NCBI GenBank assembly: GCA_009781275.1
Contig: WQYK01000002.1
Coordinates: forward strand, 1-36,353
Length of the DNA: 36,353 nt
Reading direction: 5' to 3'
Source of the DNA: Bacteroidales bacterium
GTDB lineage: Bacteria; Bacteroidota; Bacteroidia; Bacteroidales; UBA932
Part shown: one piece after another, positions 7,961-17,011 of the stretch
Position numbering within the stretch: the stretch's first letter is position 1
Layout: each line of letters opens with the position of its first letter
Translations under genes and position numbers: made by a program
The notes under the pieces: model-generated
Databases searched by the model: none
The model's input: only the letters and a program-made list of their open reading frames with translations
Told to the model about the DNA's origin: nothing

Positions 7961-8914
7961 ATGATTGACTCCATTCATAAAATCAAGATTTTTAGCTGTG
8001 TAAATTCTTGGTATTTGGCCGAAAAGATTGCCAAAGCACTCAAGATTCATTTAGGCTCATCAAGTGTTACCCGTTTTAGCGACGGAGAGTTCCAGCCCGC
8101 CCTTGACGAGAGCGTTCGCGGCGCCACTGTATTTATTGTGCAGTCAACCTTTCCGCCGGTGGACAACCTCTTTGAGTTGCTGCTCATGATCGACGCCGCC
8201 CGTCGCGCTTCGGCCTATAAAGTGATTGCCGTCATGCCCTACTTTGGCTGGGCCCGCCAGGACCGCAAAGACCGGCCCCGCGTCTCCATTGGCGCCAAAT
8301 TGGTGGCCAACCTGCTGCATGCAGCCGGCTGCGACCGCGTCATGACCACCGACCTGCACGCCGATCAGATTCAGGGTTTTTTTGATTTTCCGGTTGATCA
8401 TGTCTATGCCAGCTCCGTTTTTTTGCCGTATATCCATAATCTTAAAATAGAGAACCTTTCGGTGGCAGCACCCGATATGGGGGGCGCCAAACGTGCCAAC
8501 GCCTACGCCCGCCTCTTGGAGTGCCCCATGATTATCTGTCACAAATCGAGGGAAAAAGCCAATGTAATAGGCTCTATGACCGCCATTGGGGATGTAGAAG
8601 GGCGCAACATCATTATTCTTGACGATATGGTCGATACGGCAGGGACGATTGCCAAAGCCGCCGACATGATGATGCAAAAAGGAGCTCTGAGTGTCCGCGC
8701 CATGGCCACCCACCCCGTCCTCTCCGGTCCTGCTTACGACAATATTGCCCGTTCTGCGCTCCAAGAACTCATTGTAACAGACACCATTCCACTACGGAAC
8801 ACCCCCGAACAAGATATTTCCAAAATAAAAGTGCTTTCGATTGCCGAGCTTTTTGCCGACATTATTGACAAAGTATATAATTTTCAATCCATCAGCGGAA
8901 AATTTCTTTTTTAA
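7961..8914 (+). CDS. prs: Ribose-phosphate pyrophosphokinase (PRPP synthetase)
   Basis: 317 residues, family-typical. Makes PRPP from ribose 5-phosphate and ATP for nucleotide, NAD, His and Trp synthesis. Features: SDGEFQPALDESVRG (flexible region), PYFGWARQDRK (catalytic/ATP loop), TTDLHADQIQGFFD, a metal/regulatory segment DMGGAKRA, and the PRPP-binding loop IIILDDMVDTAGTI. First gene of a tight plus-strand operon; nadE starts 3 nt after the stop, so PRPP and NAD synthesis are co-expressed. hpt and purE, which use or depend on PRPP metabolism, are elsewhere in the window. Confidence 0.97.
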   Translation: MIDSIHKIKIFSCVNSWYLAEKIAKALKIHLGSSSVTRFSDGEFQPALDESVRGATVFIVQSTFPPVDNLFELLLMIDAARRASAYKVIAVMPYFGWARQDRKDRPRVSIGAKLVANLLHAAGCDRVMTTDLHADQIQGFFDFPVDHVYASSVFLPYIHNLKIENLSVAAPDMGGAKRANAYARLLECPMIICHKSREKANVIGSMTAIGDVEGRNIIILDDMVDTAGTIAKAADMMMQKGALSVRAMATHPVLSGPAYDNIARSALQELIVTDTIPLRNTPEQDISKIKVLSIAELFADIIDKVYNFQSISGKFLF

Positions 8915-8917
8915 TCC

Positions 8918-9742
8918 ATGCACAGTATCGAACATAGTTACCACACATTGGTGAATGGCGTTAAAAAATTCTTTGCCGATGCAGGCAAAAGGCACGCCAT
9001 CTTGGGTTTGTCAGGAGGAATCGATTCTGCCGTTGTATTGTGTATTGCCATTGATGCCCTGGGAAGTGAGTGTGTCCATGGCTTGATGATGCCTTCGCCC
9101 TTCTCCACGGTACACTCCCTCACCGATGCGGTCAAGATAGCCGAGCAGGCTGACGTTCATTACGATATTGTTCCTATTGACGCCATCTACCACAAATTTC
9201 TCAAAGAGCTGGCGCCCCACCTGGGACACGGCCAGCCCGACGTTACAGAAGAGAACATTCAGGCGCGCATTCGTGCCACCCTCCTGATGGCTTACGCCAA
9301 TAAAAAGGACTATCTGCTCCTAAATACAACCAATAAGAGTGAATTGGCCATGGGTTACGGAACACTCTACGGCGACTTGGCAGGCGCACTGATGGTGCTT
9401 GCAGACGTCTATAAAACAGAGGTATACGACTTGGCCATCTATATCAACAGCGAATCAACGCGCATTCCCCTATCCATTCTCCACAAGGAGCCATCTGCAG
9501 AGTTGCGGATCGACCAAAAAGATAGCGACTCCTTGCCCCCCTACTCTGTTCTGGATCCTGTACTAAGGGCACTTATAGAAGAGGGCGAAACCCCTGATGC
9601 CGTCATCGCCAAAGGCGCACCCAAGGAGGTGGTAGAGCAGGCTGTTATTGCCATGCGCAGCTATACTTTTAAATATCTTCAACTTCCACCCCTCGTTAAG
9701 GTGTCGGAGCGCCCTTTGCTCTCTCAGGAAAAATGGCGCTAA
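8918..9742 (+). CDS. nadE: NH3-dependent NAD+ synthetase
   Basis: 274 residues: the short ammonia-dependent form with no glutaminase domain. Last step of NAD synthesis: NaAD + ATP + ammonia to NAD. The PP-loop ATP pyrophosphatase signature LGLSGGIDSAVV is at about 29-40, followed by NTTNKSELAMGYGTLYGDLAG, with the conserved Thr/Glu and Asp that bind NaAD and Mg, and the C-terminal LPPYSVLDPVLRALIEEG. Starts 3 nt after prs and overlaps the next small gene by 10 nt. Confidence 0.95.
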   Translation: MHSIEHSYHTLVNGVKKFFADAGKRHAILGLSGGIDSAVVLCIAIDALGSECVHGLMMPSPFSTVHSLTDAVKIAEQADVHYDIVPIDAIYHKFLKELAPHLGHGQPDVTEENIQARIRATLLMAYANKKDYLLLNTTNKSELAMGYGTLYGDLAGALMVLADVYKTEVYDLAIYINSESTRIPLSILHKEPSAELRIDQKDSDSLPPYSVLDPVLRALIEEGETPDAVIAKGAPKEVVEQAVIAMRSYTFKYLQLPPLVKVSERPLLSQEKWR

Positions 9743-9981
9743 CCCTCCTCATATCTATTATTCTATTAGCCCTTTGCATTGCAGGTATGGCCATCTCCAT
9801 TTTGGTTAAGAGGAATGGGAGATTCCCCATTACAGAAATCGGCGCCAATCCCCATATGCGTAAGCTTGGGTTGCGTTGCGCCAAGGAGGAGGCTTCGGAG
9901 CAATGTTCCTCTTGTTCATTAACTTATCACCAATCTTCCCATGAGCATTGTAGCCATCGTAGGCCGCCCGAACGTAGGTAA
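9733..9981 (+). CDS. Small single-span membrane protein
   Basis: 82 residues with one N-terminal membrane helix (residues 2-24), followed by [30 protein letters not shown]. The pattern NGRFPxTxIGxNxxxRKxGxxCxxxE is, as I recall it, a recurring feature of short unnamed Bacteroidota membrane proteins. Cysteines follow at the C-terminus (CSSCS). It overlaps the nadE end by 10 nt and der by about 40 nt, so its last 13 residues share DNA with der in another frame. Function unknown. The operon position and conserved pattern argue that it is real. Confidence 0.6.
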   Translation: MALTLLISIILLALCIAGMAISILVKRNGRFPITEIGANPHMRKLGLRCAKEEASEQCSSCSLTYHQSSHEHCSHRRPPERR

Positions 9982-11248
9982 ATCGACCCTCTTTAACCGA
10001 TTGGTTGGCATGAGGCAAGCCATTGTGGACGAAACGTCCGGCGTCACCCGCGACCGCCATTACGGCTCGTCTGAATGGAACGGCCGCACCTTTTCTGTCA
10101 TTGACACCGGCGGGTATGCCGTCAACACCGACGACGTTTTTGAAGAGGAGATCCGCAAGCAAGTACACTTAGCCATCGACGAAGCTGACGTCATCCTCTT
10201 TATGGTAGATGTGGGCACCGGCATCACCGACTTTGACCAAATCATCGCCAACATCCTGCGCCGTCAAAAAAAACCGGTCATCATTGCCGTCAACAAAGTC
10301 GACACCTCTGACCGAATGTTTGACAGCCATCAGTTTCACGCCCTTGGCATGAATGGCGACCTCTTTTGCATCTCCTCCGCCCAAGGGCACGGCACAGGCG
10401 ATCTGATGGACAAAATCCTGGAACTATTGCCCCCGGCAAGAGAGGAACAACAGGAGCTGCACATTCCCCACATTGCGATTGTCGGGCGACCCAACGTGGG
10501 CAAATCGTCGTTGACCAACGCCCTCCTGGGAGAAGAGCGCAACATTGTGACACCGGTAGCCGGTACTACCCGCGACTCAATTGCCACCCGTTACAACAAA
10601 TATGGGCACGACTTTATGTTGGTCGATACCGCCGGTCTGCGCAAGAAAGGAAAGGTGCACGAAGACCTTGAGTTTTACTCCGTCATGCGCGCCATCCGCG
10701 CTATTGAATACGCCGATGTGTGCGTGTTGATGGTGGACGCTTCGGTGGGAATCGAAAGTCAGGACATGAGCATCTTTAACCTCATCATCCGCAACAAAAA
10801 GGGATGTGTACTGGTGGTCAACAAGTGGGATGCCGTAGTCAAGGACACCCACACCATGAAAGCATACACCCAACTCATCACCAAACGCATCGCCCCCTTT
10901 ACCAATTTGCCGGTTATCTTTACGTCGGTCACCCAAAAACAACGGATATTGGATGTGCTAAACGCAGCCGCCAAAGTGTATGAAAACCGCAAGCGGAAAA
11001 TCAGCACCTCAAAACTGAACGAGGCGATGCTTCCCGAAATTGAGAACTTTCCGCCGCCTGCCATTAAAGGCAAATTTATAAAAATCAAATATATTGTCCA
11101 ACTCCCTACCCCTGCTCCCTCTTTTGCCTTCTTTTGCAATCTGCCCCAATATGTGCGGGAGGACTACAAGCGATTTTTGGAGAACAAATTGCGGAGTCAC
11201 TTTGACTTTACAGGCTGTCCTATTCAGATTTTTATCAGGCAAAAGTAA
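9941..11248 (+). CDS. der: Ribosome-assembly GTPase Der (EngA)
   Basis: 435 residues with two consecutive GTPase domains and a C-terminal KH-like domain, as in all Der proteins. Domain 1: [10 protein letters not shown] (about 8-17), DTGGY, NKVD. Domain 2: [10 protein letters not shown] near 184, the [11 protein letters not shown] switch, [11 protein letters not shown], and NKWD. The KH-like domain starts near 350 and includes [18 protein letters not shown]. Der is essential for 50S subunit maturation. Start ATG 9941 ([11 protein letters not shown]), within the 3' end of the small membrane gene. It ends 3 nt from the convergent histidine-kinase stop, with no terminator visible between them. 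Confidence 0.97.
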   Translation: MSIVAIVGRPNVGKSTLFNRLVGMRQAIVDETSGVTRDRHYGSSEWNGRTFSVIDTGGYAVNTDDVFEEEIRKQVHLAIDEADVILFMVDVGTGITDFDQIIANILRRQKKPVIIAVNKVDTSDRMFDSHQFHALGMNGDLFCISSAQGHGTGDLMDKILELLPPAREEQQELHIPHIAIVGRPNVGKSSLTNALLGEERNIVTPVAGTTRDSIATRYNKYGHDFMLVDTAGLRKKGKVHEDLEFYSVMRAIRAIEYADVCVLMVDASVGIESQDMSIFNLIIRNKKGCVLVVNKWDAVVKDTHTMKAYTQLITKRIAPFTNLPVIFTSVTQKQRILDVLNAAAKVYENRKRKISTSKLNEAMLPEIENFPPPAIKGKFIKIKYIVQLPTPAPSFAFFCNLPQYVREDYKRFLENKLRSHFDFTGCPIQIFIRQK

Positions 11249-11251
11249 CTA

Positions 11252-14200
11252 CTACACAGACAAAACCGGTAGCTTAATCGTAAAGCTTGCGCCGCCCCAC
11301 TCGGAGGTTGTGTATGAAATCGTTCCTTGACTCTGCTCAATGATGCTGCGACATATCGCAAGCCCAAGCCCGGTGCCTCCGCTCTTTGTGGTAAAGTTGG
11401 GGGTGAAGAGTCGGTTGCGGAGTTTTTCGGGTACGCCGGGGCCGTTGTCCTCAATGTGCAGGGCAAACCAATCGCCCTGCTGTGTTAAGCGCAACCGGAT
11501 TTGACCGTTTTGAATCCCCTCCAGCGCCTGCCTGGAGTTGGAAATGAGGTTGACCAATACACGCGACAACTGTTGTTTGCGTCCCAGGACTGTGGCCGGG
11601 TCGACTTCGGATAGAAAATAGAGATGCACGGCCTCTCCGGTGCTAAACAGCGTGCATTGCTCCCTTATCAAGTGGTTAAGTTCTACAGGGGTAGACTCTT
11701 CGCTGTAGAAACGGGAAAAGCTGGAGAGTTCTGATGCTGCATCGCTGAGAATATCTATTTGTTCGATGAGGGTATGTGCCAATCCATCAAAACGCTCAGG
11801 CCAATCGGGGACATTTTCTCTTTTGAGCCTCATCAAATGCTGGAGACTTAAGCGCATGGGAGTCAGGGGATTTTTTATCTCGTGGGCAATTTGACGCGCC
11901 ATCTCCCTCCACGCTTGCTCCCTCTCCGTATCGGCCATACGTCGAGAGGCTTCGGCTACGTCGTCCACCATTTTATTGTAGGTTCGAATCAACTCTCCCA
12001 GCTCGTCTTTTCCCTTATAGTTAATGTGTTCCCGCTGTTTGGTTAAATCCAGGCGTTGCATTTTCTTGGCGACCTCAATCAATGGCCTGCCCAATTGGTT
12101 GGAGATGGCCGTGCCGGTGAGGATGGCTGCCAGCAACAACAAAATGTAAATGTTTACAATGGTCGCTACAATCGAGGCCAAGTCATTGGCAACGTCCGAC
12201 TCTCTTGAGAAATAGGGAAGATTCAGATAGGCAATCAGTTTTCCTTTGTTGTTAAAGAGCGGGGCGTAAGCCGAGTGGTAATTCAAGTTTCCAATATGCT
12301 CCCGATGGAAAAACTTTAGGTTGTGGGCACGGGCCATCATTTGAAAAGCTTTGCTGTTCATGCGCCGTCCCATGAGGTACTTTTCAAGGATTTCGGGTTG
12401 AGATGTCTGAACAAGCCATCCTTTTGAGTCATATATGTTTATATCAATATGCACATTTGTTGAGAGCTGAACTAACGACTGAAACAACAGCTCTGCATCT
12501 ACATCTTCGAGCCTGTCCCTACCTGTAAAGTAGAGCTCCAGCATCGATTGCGCTGTTTGTATCTTCTCCTCCATGGCCCTCCGGTTGTTGTCGTTAAACA
12601 GCTTTACACCAAACCAGATGCTCCCGTATCCCATAAAAATGAGCGCCCCGATCAGAGAGATGGCAACCAAAAGCGTTATCTTTCTCCTAAACGACCGGTT
12701 AGGAATAATTCGCCAAAACTTAGCGGTCGGAAACCGTATGATGGAAAGAACGATCAGCCCATAAAAGAGCGTCAGATAGGAGAACGATACTAAATAGAGA
12801 AATGGGGTATAAATGGGTCGACTGAGGGTAATAACAGTGTAAATATCAAAAGTGTTTATGTAATGTATGTATCCACCCTGTTTGACCACCTCAAAAGAGC
12901 CCTGCGAATAGGTTGTTGTTGATTGGGTGGGATAGATGTAGTTCCCCGAAGAAGCGTGGATCTCTCCCAGTACATACTTGGCAAAAGAATAGTTATGAGG
13001 CACCCTGGACAATTCACGGGGGGATTGGTCGCGAAGCAGCTCGGGATAGCCTATTACCTCCTTGACTGTACGCGAATTCAATTCAATATAGAGGTCGCAA
13101 TACCCTCCAAAGAATTGAAAAGGAAAAACACCAATGTAGCTGATTCTGCCGTTTGGGTTGTTTAGATGGTAAAAATGAGCGTCTTCAAATAACTGTGTTC
13201 CATAAGACGATATCATCTGATGGAAAAAGTTATAACAATTGACCACAGGATAGGTACCGTCAACAAGCAAATTCATGCCCGGAATGCAAGTGGTCACCTG
13301 AATCTCGTACTTATTTTTTAGCGACTGAGGAAAGCGTTCTCCCAAGCGTTCTATAATCATATCGTTTGGTAGATTGTTCTCTAAAAAAAACTTGAGCATA
13401 ATGTCAGAAGCTATATAGGACTCTATCTCACTCAATTTAAGCTCTGTATCGGGGTCTCGTTCGATGGCCATCTTTTGAGTCCAAACCTTGTTCCGTTCCA
13501 ACTCTTTACGGGCGCCGTATATGGATACGATCACAAGGCTGTAGAGGGAGACCATTACAATATATACAGTCAACATTCTTTGTGAGAACAATGTAGAACG
13601 TGACCCCTTTTTGACCCACACAGGCCAGCCAAGGCAGATCAGAAAATAGAGCGCAGCAAAAAGAAGTCCAAAAGAAGCGTACACAAGAATCGAATATACC
13701 GACACCTCATTCAACTTGATAATCTGCATTGCTATGTTCGAATTGATAATGATCGACTGAAACGAGGCGTGAATATAAATGAAGAGTAATACCGGAAACA
13801 ATGCAAAAAAAAGCGACCAAAGGATACGCTTTGATCCTCGAAAAGGCATCTCTCTTAACTGATAGAAAAAGTGGGAAAAGGATGTCCGTAAAACAAAAAC
13901 TGTCGATATCAAAAAGAAAATAAAGAGATTATTTAACAACAAATTTGCTAACGATTCTGAAAATCTTGGGTCTGCATACAAAACAGGAGAAGCAATGGGC
14001 AAGCCGACCAGTTGCCTCTCCCAAAAGAGGCAAAGCAATCGAAGCAAACCAAAAAGTGACAACACGATCCACAGAGTTTGCCTTCCACCTCTTTTTCCCA
14101 TAAAGCAAAAAAGAGCCAAAACAGCGCACAACACGGACAACCATCTAAATATCATGGATGACTGTTGGTTGTACGTTTGTACGTCAACCAGGAGGTTAAA

Positions 14201-14845
14201 AAGCACAGTTCGTCCGTTTCGGCTAAAAACAGGGTATCCCTCATCTACATTTACTTGAATAATCGAAAAGTGATTGCCCAAACGTAGACGAGGGTTGACT
14301 GCATTCTCTACAAAAGCATTGGAAAATGGAGATTCGGTTTGAACCAACAGCGCCGCAATAACGATATAGGGACTTTTGTAATACGCCCTTACCACATACC
14401 AAGCATTACCAAAGTTCATGTATCGTTCACTCTCATTCACATATAGCAAAGGGTATTGTGAAATCGACTCCATTCGGTAAAGGTTGTGCATGACTAAATC
14501 CGGAAGGGTCGCAAAAATTTTATCGTTTGCAATAGGCAGCGTATTGGCCCAAAAACAAAGCGAGTCGTTGTAGTATTTGTAAATAATCAGGTCTTCGCTT
14601 ACACTCTCCGGATTAATGAATTCATCCTTAGGTGTGTTTAACACATTCAGTGCTATTGCTTCCAACTTATTTAGTCGGTCATGAAGTCTTTTTTCCAAAC
14701 GTATGTGTTCCTTCCTAAAATCGTGAAAACGACTAAAATCGACTATAGAAAGGGAGAACAATATCACCGCCAGCAAGGAAAAGGAGACAACTCCCAAGCG
14801 TACCAAAAAACGACTATTCCCGAAAAACTCTTTAAAAATCCTCAT
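11252..14845 (-). CDS. Large multi-domain sensor histidine kinase, NtrY-like
   Basis: 1197 residues, much longer than most kinases. TM1 is at about 13-33, then an extracytoplasmic region to about 215, then a block of roughly six membrane helices (about 225-430). A second extracytoplasmic stretch (about 440-660) follows, then two helices, a third outer segment, a further helix near 870-895, and a HAMP linker (LGRPLIEVAKKMQRLDL). The kinase core has the H box QIAHEIKNPLTPMRLS (His988), the N box NLISNSRQAL, G1 EDNGPGVP and G2 GGTGLGLAI. HEIKNPLTP is the NtrY/NtrB-type H box. It is 8 nt behind rlmH. The sigma54-type regulator at 15787-16950 is the obvious partner candidate, although DUF4783 and rlmH lie between. 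Ligand unknown. Confidence 0.85.
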   Translation of the reverse strand: MRIFKEFFGNSRFLVRLGVVSFSLLAVILFSLSIVDFSRFHDFRKEHIRLEKRLHDRLNKLEAIALNVLNTPKDEFINPESVSEDLIIYKYYNDSLCFWANTLPIANDKIFATLPDLVMHNLYRMESISQYPLLYVNESERYMNFGNAWYVVRAYYKSPYIVIAALLVQTESPFSNAFVENAVNPRLRLGNHFSIIQVNVDEGYPVFSRNGRTVLFNLLVDVQTYNQQSSMIFRWLSVLCAVLALFCFMGKRGGRQTLWIVLSLFGLLRLLCLFWERQLVGLPIASPVLYADPRFSESLANLLLNNLFIFFLISTVFVLRTSFSHFFYQLREMPFRGSKRILWSLFFALFPVLLFIYIHASFQSIIINSNIAMQIIKLNEVSVYSILVYASFGLLFAALYFLICLGWPVWVKKGSRSTLFSQRMLTVYIVMVSLYSLVIVSIYGARKELERNKVWTQKMAIERDPDTELKLSEIESYIASDIMLKFFLENNLPNDMIIERLGERFPQSLKNKYEIQVTTCIPGMNLLVDGTYPVVNCYNFFHQMISSYGTQLFEDAHFYHLNNPNGRISYIGVFPFQFFGGYCDLYIELNSRTVKEVIGYPELLRDQSPRELSRVPHNYSFAKYVLGEIHASSGNYIYPTQSTTTYSQGSFEVVKQGGYIHYINTFDIYTVITLSRPIYTPFLYLVSFSYLTLFYGLIVLSIIRFPTAKFWRIIPNRSFRRKITLLVAISLIGALIFMGYGSIWFGVKLFNDNNRRAMEEKIQTAQSMLELYFTGRDRLEDVDAELLFQSLVQLSTNVHIDINIYDSKGWLVQTSQPEILEKYLMGRRMNSKAFQMMARAHNLKFFHREHIGNLNYHSAYAPLFNNKGKLIAYLNLPYFSRESDVANDLASIVATIVNIYILLLLAAILTGTAISNQLGRPLIEVAKKMQRLDLTKQREHINYKGKDELGELIRTYNKMVDDVAEASRRMADTEREQAWREMARQIAHEIKNPLTPMRLSLQHLMRLKRENVPDWPERFDGLAHTLIEQIDILSDAASELSSFSRFYSEESTPVELNHLIREQCTLFSTGEAVHLYFLSEVDPATVLGRKQQLSRVLVNLISNSRQALEGIQNGQIRLRLTQQGDWFALHIEDNGPGVPEKLRNRLFTPNFTTKSGGTGLGLAICRSIIEQSQGTISYTTSEWGGASFTIKLPVLSV

Positions 14846-14853
14846 GATACAAA

Positions 14854-15327
14854 CTACTTATGGTGATAAGGCTCGCCTTTAATGATGGTAAAACATCTGT
14901 ATAACTGCTCCAAAAAGATGATCCTCACCATTTGATGAGAAAAGGTGAGTTGTGAAAGGGCTCTGAGTTCGTTTGCCCTTGCATATACAGCCGATGAAAA
15001 CCCATACGCCCCCCCTGCAACAAACACCAATGATTGTGCTCTGTGTATCATTTTTTTTTCTAATTGTAATGCCAGCTGCTTGGAAGTGGCTTCTGTTCCT
15101 CGTTCATCCAACAGAATCAACTCATCCTGCGCCTCAATTCGTTTTAACAACATATCCCCCTCCTGTTCTTTTATCTGTTCAACAGTCAAATGGGCCCTCG
15201 ATTTGAGATCGGGAATCTCTATTCGCTCAAAACTACAATAGTGTTTTAATCGCTCTTCGTAGCAAGATATCCCCTTTTGCAGCCAAAGCTCTTGTGTTTT
15301 TCCTATCGTAATAAATCGTATGCGCAT
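14854..15327 (-). CDS. rlmH: 23S rRNA pseudouridine-1915 N3-methyltransferase
   Basis: 157 residues, family-typical SPOUT methyltransferase that acts on the assembled 70S ribosome. Diagnostic C-terminal SAM-knot region: LVFVAGGAYGFSSAVYARA, then LSQLTFSHQMVRIIFLEQLYR and the end motif GEPYHHK. The ATG at 15327 is supported by the canonical RlmH opening MRIRFITIGKT. The kinase gene follows after 8 nt. The adjacent DUF4783 gene is the usual Bacteroidales neighbour of rlmH, but here it is divergent. Confidence 0.96.
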   Translation of the reverse strand: MRIRFITIGKTQELWLQKGISCYEERLKHYCSFERIEIPDLKSRAHLTVEQIKEQEGDMLLKRIEAQDELILLDERGTEATSKQLALQLEKKMIHRAQSLVFVAGGAYGFSSAVYARANELRALSQLTFSHQMVRIIFLEQLYRCFTIIKGEPYHHK

Positions 15328-15382
15328 GAAGTGTGGCGTGATTTTTGCAACGTATCGTCTGTTTGATTCATTCTATTGCTTT

Positions 15383-15790
15383 ATGAAGTTTACAAGTTTG
15401 CTCCTTTTTCTTCTTTTGTCGCTCCTGCCACCAGCCTCAGCACAGACCCGGCAATCTACTTCAGAAACTTTTTCGTTAATTGAGAAAGCTTTAAAGACAG
15501 GGGATGTAGATGCTTTTTCCCAGTGGTTTTCTGATAATTTAGACCTGGACATTTTGGACGCCTCCAACATTTATAGCAAAAATCAAGCCAAACAAATACT
15601 TAAAAAATTCTTTGACAAATATACGCCAAAAAACTTTACGTTAATCCATCAAAGCGGTAATGGAAGAGTGTACTACGGAATTGGGCGGTTAATTGCAGGA
15701 GGAGAAAACTTTCGCGTCACCATTTTTGTACAGGATAACGACAAAAAACTCCAGATTCAGCAAGTCAGAATCGAGGTTGAAAAGAACTAA
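15383..15790 (+). CDS. DUF4783-family secreted protein
   Basis: 135 residues from ATG 15383, chosen because it gives a clean signal peptide (MKFTSLLLFLLLSLLPPASA, cleavage after ASA). The upstream frame would overlap the rlmH start. The mature part is an NTF2-like alpha+beta fold: helix ETFSLIEKALKTGDVDAFSQWF, NAKQILKKFFDKYTPKNFTLIHQS-like strands and GRVYYGIGRL. Periplasmic, function unknown in the family. Genes of this family commonly sit between rlmH and nadC in Bacteroidales; here nadC is absent and the response-regulator gene follows tail to tail with a 4-nt overlap. Confidence 0.8.
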   Translation: MKFTSLLLFLLLSLLPPASAQTRQSTSETFSLIEKALKTGDVDAFSQWFSDNLDLDILDASNIYSKNQAKQILKKFFDKYTPKNFTLIHQSGNGRVYYGIGRLIAGGENFRVTIFVQDNDKKLQIQQVRIEVEKN

Positions 15791-16950
15791 TGAAAGAGCG
15801 GGTTAGCGTAAGCCCGCACGTCTTCTTTGGTAATCTGCTTACCGCTTAAAATCAACAATCGCTCCATCACATTCCGCAGTTCCCTGATATTACCAGTCCA
15901 CTCATGCTTCATTAACTCCTCAACTGCTTGCGGATTAATCTGCCTGGAACCCATGCCATACTCCTCGCACAGTTGGTTTAAAAAGTGCGCTGACAAGAGT
16001 GTGATGTCCTCTTTTCGCTCCGCCAGAGGGGGTACATGAATGATAATCACGCTTAGGCGATGGTAAAGGTCTTCTCTAAAGTTTCCCTGCTCAATCTCTG
16101 ACGATAAATCTTTATTTGTTGCAGCCAATACCCGTACACGTACCTGTATGTCTTTGTCGCTCCCCACGCGGGTGATTTTATGTTCCTGCAATACACGCAA
16201 CACCTTTGCCTGCGCGGCTAAGCTCATGTCGCCCACTTCATCTAAGAAGAGCGTTCCGCCGTCTGCCTGCTCAAACTTTCCCTTGTGCTGCTTGATGGCA
16301 GACGTAAAGGAGCCTTTTTCATGTCCAAACAATTCACTCTCAATAAGCTCCCCGGGAATGGCTGCGCAATTGACCTCTACAAAGGGCATGTTGGCGCGGG
16401 CGCTCTTCTCGTGCAACCAACGTGCCACCAACTCCTTACCTGTACCGTTTGAGCCTGTAATCAAAACCCTTGCCTCTGTAGGAGCCACCCTCTCAATCAT
16501 CTCCTTGATGCGCATGATGGCGGGAGAGGCGCCCACAATCTCCGGAATCTTACTCACCTTTTTCCGTAAAATCTTGGTTTCCTTAATCAGCGTCGATTTA
16601 TCCGTAGCATTACGCAACGTAATCAAGATTCGGTTCAAGTCTAACGGTTTTTCTATAAAATCGTAAGCCCCTTTTTTGATACACTCCACCGCCGTATCGA
16701 TTGAGCCATGCCCCGATATCATCACCACCGGAACATCCAAACCCATTGAACCAATCTTTTCCAACACCTCTATTCCATCCATGCCTGGCATCTTAATATC
16801 ACAAAAGATAAGGTCGCACGTGATACCCTTTATCAATTCCAGCGCCTCTGTGCCTGATTCCGCGAGTTTTACGGTATGACCTTCGTACTCCAAAATCTCT
16901 TTGAGCGTATTCCTGATGCTGCGTTCGTCGTCTATCACCAAAATGTTCAT
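15787..16950 (-). CDS. NtrC/NtrX-like response regulator (receiver + AAA+), lacking DNA-binding domain
   Basis: 387 residues. Receiver domain 1-115 with phospho-acceptor Asp51 (FCDIKMPG) and Lys101. AAA+ sigma54-interaction domain about 138-365: Walker A GSNGTGKE (166-173), Walker B GGTLFLDEVGD (231-241), and arginine-finger/sensor region FREDLYHRL and GNIRELRN. Two features depart from classic activators: the sigma54-contact loop GAFTGA reads GSFTSA (213-218), and the protein stops about 20 residues after the AAA+ domain, with no Fis-type helix-turn-helix. It may act without specific DNA binding or on another partner. Probable cognate kinase is at 11252-14845. A minus-strand TACCTTTG promoter lies at 16966. 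Confidence 0.9.
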   Translation of the reverse strand: MNILVIDDERSIRNTLKEILEYEGHTVKLAESGTEALELIKGITCDLIFCDIKMPGMDGIEVLEKIGSMGLDVPVVMISGHGSIDTAVECIKKGAYDFIEKPLDLNRILITLRNATDKSTLIKETKILRKKVSKIPEIVGASPAIMRIKEMIERVAPTEARVLITGSNGTGKELVARWLHEKSARANMPFVEVNCAAIPGELIESELFGHEKGSFTSAIKQHKGKFEQADGGTLFLDEVGDMSLAAQAKVLRVLQEHKITRVGSDKDIQVRVRVLAATNKDLSSEIEQGNFREDLYHRLSVIIIHVPPLAERKEDITLLSAHFLNQLCEEYGMGSRQINPQAVEELMKHEWTGNIRELRNVMERLLILSGKQITKEDVRAYANPLFH

Positions 16951-16965
16951 AAGTCACTTTTTTTG

Positions 16966-16973
16966 CAAAGGTA
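16966..16973 (-). promoter_or_regulatory. Promoter -7 element for the response-regulator gene
   Basis: TACCTTTG on the minus strand, 16 nt upstream of the ATG at 16950; perfect TAnnTTTG. Forms a divergent pair with the cmk promoter. Confidence 0.6.
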
Positions 16974-16986
16974 GGGACTTTTTGTG

Positions 16987-16994
16987 TAAGTTTG
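16987..16994 (+). promoter_or_regulatory. Promoter -7 element for cmk-ispH-priA
   Basis: TAAGTTTG, 17 nt before the cmk ATG at 17012. It supports starting cmk there rather than at the longer upstream open frame. Confidence 0.55.
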
Positions 16995-17011
16995 CAGCAT
17001 TGTACACACAC

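Noticed and set aside
9830-10587. Several open frames antisense to der
   Set aside because: Shadows of a strongly biased coding frame without conserved motifs.
16901-17011. Longer start for cmk
   Set aside because: Crosses both divergent promoters and the response-regulator start; the conserved Cmk N-terminus begins at 17012.
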